From the NCBI RefSeq assembly GCF_018491765.1, contig NZ_JABWCU010000015.1, positions 1 to 64,000 on the forward strand: a stretch of 64,000 nucleotides of DNA, given 5' to 3'. This document shows positions 8,602 through 16,217 of this stretch, piece by piece. The position numbers and the translations under genes are program-made. The first letter of the stretch is position 1. Each line of letters opens with the position of its first letter. The notes under the pieces were generated by a model, which saw only the letters and a list, made by a program, of their open reading frames with translations, did not search any database and was not told the DNA's origin. This DNA is from Novosphingobium profundi. GTDB lineage: Bacteria; Pseudomonadota; Alphaproteobacteria; Sphingomonadales; Sphingomonadaceae.

Positions 8602-9525
8602 TCAGTCTGGCTGGCGGGGCACGAAGCGATTGAGTTCCAGCCAGTCGAGGAACTGGGGCAGCAGGCCCATGGTGGTAGTGCCGGGCCGCCCCGCGCCGAA
8701 GCCGTGGTCGCCGGTCTGGTAGGCGTGCAGTTCGACCTTGCCCCCTGCCTTGTGCCACGCATCGACGATCCCGAAGCCCTTGCCGCCGAACAGGCCGTCG
8801 TCCATCGCGAGCGCGGCGAACATCGGCGGGGCATCGGCGGGGACCGCAACCGCCTCCATCGGACCGTAGACGTAGCCCAGGAAGTCCGGCCGCCCGCCCG
8901 CCGGTGCACCGAGCGTGGCGAGCTTCGCCGTCTGCGCGCCGGCGGAAAAGCCGATCATGCCGACCCGGTGCGGGTCGATACCCCAGTCCTTGGCCCGGCC
9001 GCGCACGAGCGCAAGCGCGGCGAGGGCATCTTCGGTCGCCCGCGGTTCCTTGGCGTCCTGGTTCGATCCGTTTGCAGCGCCCGCAAAGCGCTTGCCCAGC
9101 GCCGCGAGGAAAGCCTGGTTGTCGCGCGGGGTCGGATTGAGGCGGTACTTGAGCACGAAGGCCGCGACACCGTGCTTTGCGAACCATTGCGCCACCTTGG
9201 TCCCCTCGCCGTCCATCGCCAGCGACAGGAAGGCCCCGCCGGGCGCGACGATCACCGCCGCACCCGTGCCGGTGCCCGCAGCGGGCAGGAAGGGAATGAG
9301 CGTGGGGTGCGTGACGTTGCGCGCCGCGACGCTGTCGATCGTCGATCCCCCAATGGTCACCACCATGTGGGTCCACTGCTCGGCATCTGGCGCCTGGGAC
9401 GAGGGATAGAGCGCCATTTCACCCTGGAAATCGGGCTTTCGCGCATCCTCGATTACCACTTGTTGCGCCTGGGCAGTTACCGGCGTCAGCAGAACGAGCG
9501 CGGCGCTCAAAAGCCATTTCTTCAT
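8602..9525 (-). CDS. Secreted alpha/beta-hydrolase (acetylxylan-esterase/lipase-like)
   Basis: A 307-residue exported serine hydrolase. A Sec signal peptide (MKKWLLSAALVLLTPVTAQA, cleavage after AQA) precedes an alpha/beta-hydrolase domain with an oxyanion-type GGAFLSLAMD, the nucleophile elbow GFSAGAQTA (family GxSxG), and a C-terminal GDHGFG carrying the catalytic histidine. This layout fits the BD-FAE/acetyl-xylan esterase group that removes acyl groups from carbohydrates in the periplasm. Monocistronic. The region upstream of it, 9526-9647, contains no gene I can support. Confidence 0.87.
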   Translation of the reverse strand: MKKWLLSAALVLLTPVTAQAQQVVIEDARKPDFQGEMALYPSSQAPDAEQWTHMVVTIGGSTIDSVAARNVTHPTLIPFLPAAGTGTGAAVIVAPGGAFLSLAMDGEGTKVAQWFAKHGVAAFVLKYRLNPTPRDNQAFLAALGKRFAGAANGSNQDAKEPRATEDALAALALVRGRAKDWGIDPHRVGMIGFSAGAQTAKLATLGAPAGGRPDFLGYVYGPMEAVAVPADAPPMFAALAMDDGLFGGKGFGIVDAWHKAGGKVELHAYQTGDHGFGAGRPGTTTMGLLPQFLDWLELNRFVPRQPD

Positions 9526-9647
9526 CGGGGATCCTTCCTCTCCTTGCGCGCTTGTGCGAGTGCCTTTGCGCGTTCCTTTTGCGAAGGACCTAGCGTGCGG
9601 CGGCGCCCCGGAAAAATATCGAATTTTCAGTGTACCATAGGGCGGCG

Positions 9648-10071
9648 CTATGGACGGTGCCTAGGCGGCCTGCGGGTCTGCGCGCTGAGCGGCCATTCGC
9701 TGCGGCACTGGAGCCACAAGGTGTCGACGACCGGCTCGCCCGCCTCGACGACGCGGATGCGCTCAGGGCTGTGGAAGACGAGGCGCGCGTAGCGCGACAG
9801 CACCGTGAACCCGGGGCCGCGCGCCACTGGCTCGAGGATGAGCGAAATCTGATTCGTGAAGCCACGCACGGGGATGTGCGCGATTCCGGGGGCTGCGCGG
9901 AAAGCGCAAGGACAGCAGGCGGCGCGCCATCGCCTTGCCGTCGGGATGATCGATGACGCCCAGGTGCGCCAGGTCTTCCCACTGCGCCGAAGTGCATCTG
10001 GCGGGTACCACCAGTTCGAGCGGTTGCTCGACGAAGGGCGTCACCCGCAGGCGTGCGTCGTCGGGGCGCAT
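9648..10071 (-). pseudogene. LysR regulator remnant: 5'-truncated and frameshifted
   Basis: Only the C-terminal half of a LysR effector domain survives. Reading the minus strand from 10071, PFVEQPLELVVPA, then DHPDGKAMARRLLSLRFP, matches the family; the similarity continues in another frame as PGIAHIPVRGFTNQISLILE and RGPGFTVLSRYARLVFHSPE. The two frames join if one C is removed from a run of five C at about 9888-9892. The helix-turn-helix half is absent and replaced by the VOC fragment on the other strand. Non-functional by both defects. Family assignment is by recognised LysR C-terminal pattern. Confidence 0.75.
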
Positions 10072-10201
10072 GCCCGTGCGCGAGTACTTTCCCGGTGAGA
10101 AGCTCTACCACATGGTCTATTGCGAGGACCCCTTCGGCAACATCCTCGAGGTCTACAGCCACAGTTACGAGTTGACCTATTCGGCTGGCGCCTACGCCTG
10201 A
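10070..10201 (+). pseudogene. VOC/glyoxalase-family C-terminal remnant
   Basis: The last roughly 40 codons of a vicinal-oxygen-chelate protein: REYFPGEKLYHMVYCEDPFG then NILEVYSHSYELTYSAG and a stop. The DPFGNILEVYSHSYELTYS ending is typical of VOC proteins and carries the metal-binding glutamate. The rest of the gene is missing; immediately upstream the sequence becomes the antisense LysR remnant. No credible start or ribosome binding site precedes it. It marks a deletion or rearrangement junction at about 10065-10080. Confidence 0.7.
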
Positions 10202-10212
10202 CACCGGCACGG

Positions 10213-10243
10213 CATTCCCATCCCCCCTGGGGGGATGGGAATG
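10213..10243. promoter_or_regulatory. 31-bp perfect palindrome, candidate RcnR/CsoR-family operator
   Basis: Arms CATTCCCATCCCCCC (10213-10227) and its exact complement (10229-10243) flank a single central T. CsoR/RcnR-family repressors recognise G/C-tract inverted repeats (family knowledge), and this one lies 28 nt before the rcnA-like start, in the only intergenic space of the efflux/repressor pair. No other palindrome of this quality lies near. The core promoter probably overlaps it. Confidence 0.75.
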
Positions 10244-10270
10244 TCATGGCAATTGCGCTAGGGAATCGCC

Positions 10271-11152
10271 ATGACCGCGCTTCCCCAATTGCTGCAACAG
10301 GGCTCTGCCCACGCCTGGCTGTTCATCCCGAGCGCCATCCTGCTCGGCGCCCTCCACGGGCTCGAGCCGGGCCACTCGAAGACGATGATGGCCGCCTTCA
10401 TCGTCGCCGTGCGCGGAACGGTGCGCCAGGCGGTGCTGCTGGGCCTCGCCGCGACACTGTCGCACACCGCCGTCGTCTGGCTCGTCGCGCTTGGCGGTGT
10501 CTACCTGTTCGACGGGCTTAGCCCCGAAGGCATCGAGCCCTATTTCCAGTTCGCCTCGGGCCTCTTGATCGTCGCGGTTGCGCTCTGGATGCTCTGGCGC
10601 ATCCACTACGATCACGATCACGATCACGATCACGATCACGATCACGATCACGGGCACCATGGGCATGTGCACGAGCATGAACCCCATGGGCATTCGCATC
10701 ATGGTCACGACCATGATCATCACACCCATCTCGAGCCCGAACTCGAACATGCCCTGGACCTCACCGACGGCGGCTATCAGGACGCGCACGAACGCCAGCA
10801 CGCCGAAGACATCCGCCGCCGCTTCGCCGGGCGTTCGGTCACCACCGGGCAGATCGTGCTGTTCGGCCTGACCGGAGGCCTGATCCCCTGCCCCGGCGCG
10901 ATCACGGTGCTGTTGCTGTGCCTGCAGCTCAAGCGCGTGGCGCTGGGCTCGGTGCTGGTGCTGTGCTTCAGCGTCGGCCTTGCGCTCACCATGGTGATGT
11001 CGGGCGTCATCGCCGCACTCAGCTTGCGCTATGCACGCAAGACCTTCGGCGGTTTCGGTTCACTGGTGCGCAAGGCACCCTATGCCAGCGGCCTCCTGAT
11101 CCTGTGCCTGGGCGCCTATCTGGCGTTGCAGGGCTACCTTACCCTCCCCTGA
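10271..11152 (+). CDS. rcnA: Nickel/cobalt efflux permease, RcnA/NreB type
   Basis: A 293-residue inner-membrane metal exporter of the NicO/RcnA family. The first block has LLGALHGLEPGHSKTMMAAF, with the HGLEPGHSK metal-site signature, and a later LTGGLIPCPGAITVLLLCLQ. Between the third and fourth helices lies a cytoplasmic loop of about 45 residues made almost wholly of Asp-His and His-rich repeats, as in E. coli RcnA but longer. It exports Ni2+ and Co2+ to relieve toxicity. Shine-Dalgarno GGGA about 7 nt upstream of ATG. Co-transcribed with the downstream RcnR-like gene (15-nt gap) and preceded by a palindromic operator. Confidence 0.92.
   Translation: MTALPQLLQQGSAHAWLFIPSAILLGALHGLEPGHSKTMMAAFIVAVRGTVRQAVLLGLAATLSHTAVVWLVALGGVYLFDGLSPEGIEPYFQFASGLLIVAVALWMLWRIHYDHDHDHDHDHDHDHGHHGHVHEHEPHGHSHHGHDHDHHTHLEPELEHALDLTDGGYQDAHERQHAEDIRRRFAGRSVTTGQIVLFGLTGGLIPCPGAITVLLLCLQLKRVALGSVLVLCFSVGLALTMVMSGVIAALSLRYARKTFGGFGSLVRKAPYASGLLILCLGAYLALQGYLTLP
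10610..10651 (+). repeat. Hexanucleotide microsatellite (GATCAC) x7 inside rcnA
   Basis: Seven exact tandem copies of GATCAC encode seven Asp-His dipeptides of the metal-binding loop. The unit length of 6 keeps the frame, so copy-number changes by slippage would lengthen or shorten the histidine tract without breaking the protein. Confidence 0.9.
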
Positions 11153-11167
11153 CGCGAGGACCCGACG

Positions 11168-11434
11168 ATGAGCCACGCCGCCAGTCCCGACCTGCTCAAC
11201 CGCCTGCGCCGCGCGAGCGGCCATCTCTCGAGCATCATCCGCATGATCGAGGAGGGGGACGACGGGCTCAAGATCGCGCAGCAGATGCAGGCCGTCGTCG
11301 CCGCGCTCGAAAAGGCCAAGACGCTGATCGTGACCGACCATATCGAGCATCATCTCGAAGACATGATCGGACCCCTGCCCGGCGACGTGCGCGAGGAACT
11401 GGCCAAGCTCGGCGAACTGGCGAAGTATCTCTAG
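11168..11434 (+). CDS. RcnR/CsoR-family metal-responsive repressor
   Basis: An 88-residue all-helical repressor (DUF156). The family core RLRRASGHLSSIIRMIE and QQMQAVVAALEKAKTLIV is clear. Compared with E. coli RcnR from memory, His3 and the two helix-2 histidines (His58 and His62 here) are conserved, but the position of the near-universal cysteine (Cys35 in RcnR) is Gly33. This implies an altered metal site. It follows the efflux gene at 15 nt, with GAGGA upstream of the ATG, so the repressor is inside the operon it presumably controls. Its stop codon overlaps the stop codon of the convergent CitE-like gene. Confidence 0.88.
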   Translation: MSHAASPDLLNRLRRASGHLSSIIRMIEEGDDGLKIAQQMQAVVAALEKAKTLIVTDHIEHHLEDMIGPLPGDVREELAKLGELAKYL

Positions 11435-12267
11435 GGCGCGACCTGGCGCGGCCCTTCCAGTCTTTCGAGCAGCCGGTAGGCGCGCTCGACGATCGGCCGA
11501 TCGACCATCGCACCATCGAGCGCGACCGCCGCGCCCGCCGAAGCGCGGTCGGCTGCGACGATGCGGCGGGCCTGTTCGATCTCGGCCTCGCTCGGCGCCA
11601 ATGCCGCCTCGACCGGGGCGATCTGCATGGGATGGATGCACATTTTGGCGGCAAAGCCGAACGAGCGCCCATGCGCCATCGCGGCCCGGTTCGCCGCCTC
11701 GTCGCGAAAATCGGGGGTCACCCCCTCGACCGGCGGGGCAAGACGCGCGACCCGGCTGGCAAGGGTCATCTGCAGGCGCAGCGGATCGAGCAGCCGGTCG
11801 TCGCCCGCAAGGCCGAGGTCGAGTGCCAAATCGATGGTGCCGAGCGCAAGGCGCACGACGCCCTCGCACTGCGCGATCCGGCCCATATCGGCCACCCCGC
11901 AAGCGCTTTCGACGAGGGCGAGGACGGGCGCGAGCCCCGCCACGCGCGCCAGCGCAGCACCGGGTTCGGCCTTGGGCAGCATCACCCCGATGAGGCCGGG
12001 ATGGGCCAGCAGCTTGAGATCGTCCTCGAACCAGGGCGTGTCGGCCGCGTTGATGCGCACCATCGCTTGCCCGCCGGCCTCGAGCCAATCGCGCACATTG
12101 GCGCGCGCGGCCACTTTGTCGGCCGCCGGCACCGCGTCCTCGAGGTCGAGGATCGCGAGGTCGGCGCCGCATCCCGCCGCATTGGCGAAACGCTCGGGCC
12201 GGTTGGCCGGAACGAAGAGGAAATGCCGGGCTTCGGCGATCCGCGCCCCCGCTTCGGGATGACTCAT
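11431..12267 (-). CDS. CitE-like HpcH/HpaI-family CoA-ester lyase
   Basis: A 278-residue TIM-barrel lyase of the citrate-lyase-beta/malyl-CoA lyase group. Motifs in order: HFLFVPANRPERFANAAGCG (CoA-binding Arg), DLAILDLEDAVPAADK (metal-site Glu/Asp), IGVMLPKAEP, LVESACGV (metal-binding Glu), LALGTIDLALDLG, and GFAAKMCIHPMQI. Such enzymes cleave malyl-, citramalyl- or 3-hydroxyacyl-CoA esters to acetyl-CoA plus an oxo-acid. It begins with a 4-bp ATGA overlap on the CaiB-type CoA-transferase, implying that the transferase makes its substrate, as in citramalate or itaconate catabolism; no hydratase is present, so the route remains open. Confidence 0.88.
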   Translation of the reverse strand: MSHPEAGARIAEARHFLFVPANRPERFANAAGCGADLAILDLEDAVPAADKVAARANVRDWLEAGGQAMVRINAADTPWFEDDLKLLAHPGLIGVMLPKAEPGAALARVAGLAPVLALVESACGVADMGRIAQCEGVVRLALGTIDLALDLGLAGDDRLLDPLRLQMTLASRVARLAPPVEGVTPDFRDEAANRAAMAHGRSFGFAAKMCIHPMQIAPVEAALAPSEAEIEQARRIVAADRASAGAAVALDGAMVDRPIVERAYRLLERLEGPRQVAP

Positions 12268-13409
12268 GCCTGCTGGTCCGCGGGCGAAAGGCCGATCTCG
12301 GCGAGGATCGCGGCGGTGTGCTCGCCCGGCGCGGGGACGGGGTCCATGCAGGCTTCGCGCTGGCCGGGGGGGAGCAGCGCGGGAACGGGCCCCGCCTGCG
12401 TGGCCACTTCGCGCCAACGCCCGCGCGCCTCGAGCTGGCGGTGCGACCAGAGCCCGGCCATGTCGTTGACTTGCGCGTTGGCGATGCGTGCGGTGTCGAG
12501 CGCGGCGAGAACCTCGCGGGTCGGCATCGCGCCCAGCACCGCGGCGATAATCCCGGCAAGCTCCTCGCGGTTGGCCGAGCGCGCCGAGTTGGGCGAAAAG
12601 CGGGGGTCGAGCGTCAATTCGCCCTGCCCCAGCACGTTCTCGCAGAACGAGGCCCATTCACGCTCGTTCTGGATGCCGAACATGACTTCGCCGTCGGCGG
12701 TCCGGAACGGGCCGTAAGGGTAGATCGTCGCGTGGTAGGCGCCCGTGCGCGGGGCCTGCGGCGCGCCGTCGTAGGCGTAGTAGAGCGGAAAGCCCATCCA
12801 CTCCGCCATCGTCTCGAGCATCGAGACGTCGATGTGCCGCCCCTTCCCGGTGCGCCCGCGCTCGATGAGCGCGGCGAGGATGTTCGAATAGGCGTACATG
12901 CCCGCGGAGATGTCGGCGATCGAGCAGCCCGCCTTGGCGACTTCGTCGGGCGTGCCGGTGATCGAGAGGAAGCCGGATTCGGCCTGGATCAGCAGGTCAT
13001 AGGCCTTGCGATCGCGGTCGGGGCCGTCCTGCCCGTAGCCCGAGATGTCGCATACGATGAGGCCGGGGTGCGCTTCGCTGAGGCTCGCATAGTCAAAGCC
13101 CATGCGTGCGGCGGCACCAGGCGCAAGGTTCTGCACGAGCACGTCGGCCTTGGCGACGAGACGGCGCATGGCCTCGAGCCCCTCGTCGCTCTTGAGGTCG
13201 AGCGCGATGCTCTCCTTCGAGCGGTTGCACCACACGAAGTGCGAGGAAAGCCCGTGGACGCGCTCGTCGTAGCCGCGCGCGAAATCGCCGGGGCCGGGGC
13301 GCTCGACCTTGATGACGCGGGCGCCCAGGTCGGCCAGCTGGCGCGTGGCGAAAGGCGCGGCGATCGCGTGTTCGAGACTGACGACGGTGATCCCATCAAG
13401 CGGACGCAT
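12264..13409 (-). CDS. CaiB/BaiF family III CoA-transferase
   Basis: A 381-residue formyl-CoA-transferase-like enzyme. The N-terminal PLDGITVVSLEHAIAAPFAT and ADLGARVIKVERPGPGDFAR form the CoA-binding core; the catalytic aspartate is expected in SIADISAGMYAYSN at about residue 166. Family III enzymes move CoA between carboxylates (for example succinyl-CoA to citramalate, malate or carnitine-like acids). It is coupled by ATGA overlap to the lyase that follows. 200 nt containing strong hairpins separate it from the aldehyde dehydrogenase upstream, so it may be in the same transcript but differently expressed. Confidence 0.9.
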   Translation of the reverse strand: MRPLDGITVVSLEHAIAAPFATRQLADLGARVIKVERPGPGDFARGYDERVHGLSSHFVWCNRSKESIALDLKSDEGLEAMRRLVAKADVLVQNLAPGAAARMGFDYASLSEAHPGLIVCDISGYGQDGPDRDRKAYDLLIQAESGFLSITGTPDEVAKAGCSIADISAGMYAYSNILAALIERGRTGKGRHIDVSMLETMAEWMGFPLYYAYDGAPQAPRTGAYHATIYPYGPFRTADGEVMFGIQNEREWASFCENVLGQGELTLDPRFSPNSARSANREELAGIIAAVLGAMPTREVLAALDTARIANAQVNDMAGLWSHRQLEARGRWREVATQAGPVPALLPPGQREACMDPVPAPGEHTAAILAEIGLSPADQQA

Positions 13410-13494
13410 CTTCGGGTAACTCCCCAGGATTCAAGAGACAAGGAGGGTCCTTGCGGCACCGTCTGAAGCGACGATGCCGGCGCTGGACCCGAGG

Positions 13495-13542
13495 AAGGCC
13501 GCCGGGCTGGGAGGAGGAGAGAGCGGGTAGCCCGGCGGCCTT
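13495..13542. terminator. 14-bp perfect stem-loop between ALDH and CoA-transferase genes
   Basis: AAGGCCGCCGGGCT (13495-13508) pairs perfectly with AGCCCGGCGGCCTT (13529-13542) around a purine-rich 20-nt loop. It sits between two minus-strand genes. There is no U-run on either side, so attenuation, transcript processing or 3'-end protection are all possible. Confidence 0.5.
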
Positions 13543-13552
13543 CACGGTCGTC

Positions 13553-13597
13553 CGCAGTTGGTGACCCCGGTGAATCCGGGTGGGACCACCAACTGCG
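13553..13597. terminator. 11-bp stem-loop just after the aldehyde dehydrogenase stop
   Basis: CGCAGTTGGTG (13553-13563) pairs with CACCAACTGCG (13587-13597), with a second CCCGG/CCGGG stem nested inside. A third, shorter hairpin (GAACCT/AGGTTC) abuts the stop codon at about 13597-13611. The location, 13 nt after the stop on the minus strand, suits a terminator or an RNase-stopping 3' structure for the upstream alcohol/aldehyde genes. Confidence 0.5.
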
Positions 13598-13609
13598 AAC
13601 CTTGCAGGT

Positions 13610-15067
13610 TCACTTGTGGAACATGTACGTCTTGGTGTTGGTGAACTCGGCCAGACCTTCAGCCCCGTTCTCGACGCCCATGCCCGACTGCTTGTGGCCG
13701 CCGAAGGGAATGTCGATGCCGTGGATGTGGATCTCGTTGACCCACACCGTGCCGGTCTCGAGCCGCTTGGCGACCGCGATCGCGGCCTCGCGGTCACGTC
13801 CCCAGACCGAACCGGCCAGGCCGAACGGCGAGGCGTTGGCCTTGGCCACCACTTCGTCGACCTCGTCGAAGGCGAGGATCGGCAGGATCGGGCCGAACGG
13901 CTCTTCCTGCACGATGCGGCTGTCCTCGGGCGGGTTGTCGACGATGGTGACCGGCACGAAGTTGCCCGCCAGGCTCTCGTCGATCTCGCCGCCGAGCGGG
14001 ACCTTGTAGCCCTTGTCCTTCACGTCCGCGAAAAGGCTCTTGAGCTTGTCGTACTGCATGCGGTTCTGGATGGGACCAAGGTCGGTCGCCGGGTCCATGC
14101 CGTCCCCCACCTTCATGTCCTTGGCGAAGGCCACGAAGGCCTTGACGAATTCGGCGTGGATCGAGCGGTGGACGTAGATGCGCTTGGAAGCGATGCACCA
14201 CTGGCCCGAATTGCCGAAGGCGGCCCAGAACAGCGTGGGGACGATACTCTGCCAGTCGGCATCAGCAAGCACGATGGCCGCGTCGTTGCCGCCCAGTTCC
14301 AGCGTGATGCGCTTGAGGTTCGAGGAACCCGAAGCCATGACCTTCTTGCCGGTCGCGGTCGAACCGGTGAAGCTGATCTTGGCGATGTCGGGGTGCTCGG
14401 TCATCTGCGCGCCAAGCGCGTTGCCGCCCGAGACGATGTTGAGCACGCCCGGCGGGAACACCCCTTGCGCAATCTCGCCGAAGCGCAGCGTGCACAACGG
14501 CGTATAGGGCGAGGGCTTCATCACCATGGTATTGCCGGTGACGAGGCAGGGAGCGACCTTCCACAGGCCGAGCAGGACAGGGAAGTTCCAGGGCGTGATC
14601 GCGCCGACGACGCCGAGCGGGGTGTGGTGGACCTCGACGACATGATCCTCGGTGTCCTCGAGCGTCTCGACCGGCAGGCGGCGCTTGGCGACTTCGCGCA
14701 CCCAGAAGATCGCGGCCTCGACTTCGCCCGTCGCCATCGTGTGGCGCGGCTTGCCCTGCTCGCGGGTGAGCAGCGTGATAAGCTCGTCCTTGTGCGCCTC
14801 GAGCGCGTCGGCATAGGCTTCGACGTAGGCGCCGCGCTCGTCGGCGCTGAGCGCGGCCCAGGCGGGGAACGCCGCCTTGGCCGCCGCGATCGCCACTTCC
14901 ATCTGCTCGGCCGAGCCTTCGGGGGCCTGCGCGAAGACCTCGTTGGTCGCCGGGTTGAGGACGTCGAAGGTGGCGTTCGTCTCGATCATCTTGCCCGCGA
15001 TCGAGAGGCGGTAGGGGCCTGCGAAGTCCACCGTCGCGGGGGTGGGGATCTTGGTTTCAGCGTTCAT
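13610..15067 (-). CDS. Aldehyde dehydrogenase (NAD(P)+-dependent)
   Basis: A 485-residue ALDH-superfamily enzyme of normal length. The cofactor region GVVGAITPWNFPVLLG, the glutamate general base in LELGGNDAAIVLAD, the catalytic cysteine in FGNSGQWCIASKRIY and the C-terminal IPFGGHKQSGMGVENG are all intact. It should oxidise an aldehyde to the carboxylate that the downstream CoA-transferase could activate. Followed upstream at 24 nt by a zinc alcohol dehydrogenase, whose product would be its substrate. Substrate unknown. Confidence 0.93.
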   Translation of the reverse strand: MNAETKIPTPATVDFAGPYRLSIAGKMIETNATFDVLNPATNEVFAQAPEGSAEQMEVAIAAAKAAFPAWAALSADERGAYVEAYADALEAHKDELITLLTREQGKPRHTMATGEVEAAIFWVREVAKRRLPVETLEDTEDHVVEVHHTPLGVVGAITPWNFPVLLGLWKVAPCLVTGNTMVMKPSPYTPLCTLRFGEIAQGVFPPGVLNIVSGGNALGAQMTEHPDIAKISFTGSTATGKKVMASGSSNLKRITLELGGNDAAIVLADADWQSIVPTLFWAAFGNSGQWCIASKRIYVHRSIHAEFVKAFVAFAKDMKVGDGMDPATDLGPIQNRMQYDKLKSLFADVKDKGYKVPLGGEIDESLAGNFVPVTIVDNPPEDSRIVQEEPFGPILPILAFDEVDEVVAKANASPFGLAGSVWGRDREAAIAVAKRLETGTVWVNEIHIHGIDIPFGGHKQSGMGVENGAEGLAEFTNTKTYMFHK

Positions 15068-15091
15068 GCAAATTCTCCCAGATATCTCGTC

Positions 15092-16195
15092 TCAAGGCTT
15101 CACGATCGGCTTCAGGACCGCGCCCGATTCCGAATCCGCGATCGCCTGGTTGATCTCGTCGAGGGCGTAGAACTTGATCAGCTTGTCGAAGGGGAAACGG
15201 CCCTGGCGCCACAGTTCGATGAGCTGGGGGATGAAGACCTGCGGCACGCTGTCGCCCTCGATGATGCCACGCACGGTGCGGCCGAACAGCAGCGTGTTCA
15301 TGTCGAGGCTGGCCCGCACGCCGAGGTTTGCAGCGCCGATGAGGCCGCACATGCCCGGGATCCGCAGCGCGTCGACCGCCTGCTCGAGCACTTTGGCGAC
15401 GCCGGTGCATTCGAGCGTGAAGTCCACCCCGCCCGCACCGCTGAGCTCGCGGATTTCCTCGACCGCGTCGCACGTGCCGCCGTTGACGGTGTGCGTCGCG
15501 CCCAGCTCCTGCGCCAGCGCGAGGCGCTCGTCGTGGAGGTCGACGACGATGATCGTGGTGCAACCCACGGCCTTGGCGGCCATCGTCGCGGCAAGGCCGA
15601 CCGAGCCCGCGCCGAAGATCGCGATCGAGGAGCCGGCATGGGGTTTGAGCGCATTGAGCACCGCGCCCGCGCCGGTCGAGATGCCGCAGCCGAGCGGCCC
15701 CATCATCTCGAGCGGCACGTCCTTGCGGATCTTCACCGCGTTGCGCTCGGTGGCGATGGCGTACGTGCCGAAGCTCGACTGCGCGAAGAACGCGCTGCCC
15801 AGGTCGTGGCCGTGGCAATCGCAGATGGACTGGCTGCCATCCATGCGCGCGCCCTTGAAGTTGCGGTCGTAGAACTCGGTGCAATAGCCGGGCAGGCCCG
15901 ACTTGCAGTTGTCGCAGGTGCCGCAGTGCCCGAAGGCGAGCACGACGTGGTCGCCCACGACAAGGTTCTTCACCCCCGCACCGACCTTCTCGACCACGCC
16001 CGCGCCTTCGTGGCCGATCACCAGCGGCAGCGGGACCGGGTAGCCCTGGTCGCGCACCACCATGTCGGTGTGGCACACGCCGGTGCCGACGATGCGCACC
16101 AGGACCTCGTCCTCGCGCGGCTCGCCGAAGGTGACGTCCTCAATGGTGAGCGGTGCCGCCTTTTCGCGAACGACCGCAGCCTTACCTTCCAGCAT
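15092..16195 (-). CDS. Zn-dependent alcohol dehydrogenase, aryl/allylic-alcohol type
   Basis: A 367-residue class-III/GeoA-like ADH. Catalytic zinc ligands GVCHTD and IGHEGAG, structural-zinc cysteines in CGTCDNCKSGLPGYC, and the NAD-binding IFGAGSVGLAATMAAK are present. The long form with DCHGHDLGSAFFAQSSFGTY is characteristic of benzyl-alcohol, geraniol and S-(hydroxymethyl)glutathione-related dehydrogenases. Start MLEGKAAVV is set by the conserved N-terminus; a longer frame continuing upstream runs into the SDR gene. Gene order ADH-ALDH indicates two-step oxidation of an alcohol. Confidence 0.92.
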   Translation of the reverse strand: MLEGKAAVVREKAAPLTIEDVTFGEPREDEVLVRIVGTGVCHTDMVVRDQGYPVPLPLVIGHEGAGVVEKVGAGVKNLVVGDHVVLAFGHCGTCDNCKSGLPGYCTEFYDRNFKGARMDGSQSICDCHGHDLGSAFFAQSSFGTYAIATERNAVKIRKDVPLEMMGPLGCGISTGAGAVLNALKPHAGSSIAIFGAGSVGLAATMAAKAVGCTTIIVVDLHDERLALAQELGATHTVNGGTCDAVEEIRELSGAGGVDFTLECTGVAKVLEQAVDALRIPGMCGLIGAANLGVRASLDMNTLLFGRTVRGIIEGDSVPQVFIPQLIELWRQGRFPFDKLIKFYALDEINQAIADSESGAVLKPIVKP

Positions 16196-16217
16196 GGTTC
16201 TCTCTCCTTCTTCGTTC

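Noticed and set aside
10610..10651. Tandem repeats considered as a CRISPR or VNTR locus outside genes
   Set aside because: The unit is 6 bp with no spacers and lies in frame inside the histidine-rich loop of the metal efflux protein.
10244..10801. A 185-codon minus-strand frame rich in Met/Val repeats opposite rcnA
   Set aside because: Its odd valine-isoleucine repeats are the reverse translation of the GATCAC microsatellite, not a protein.
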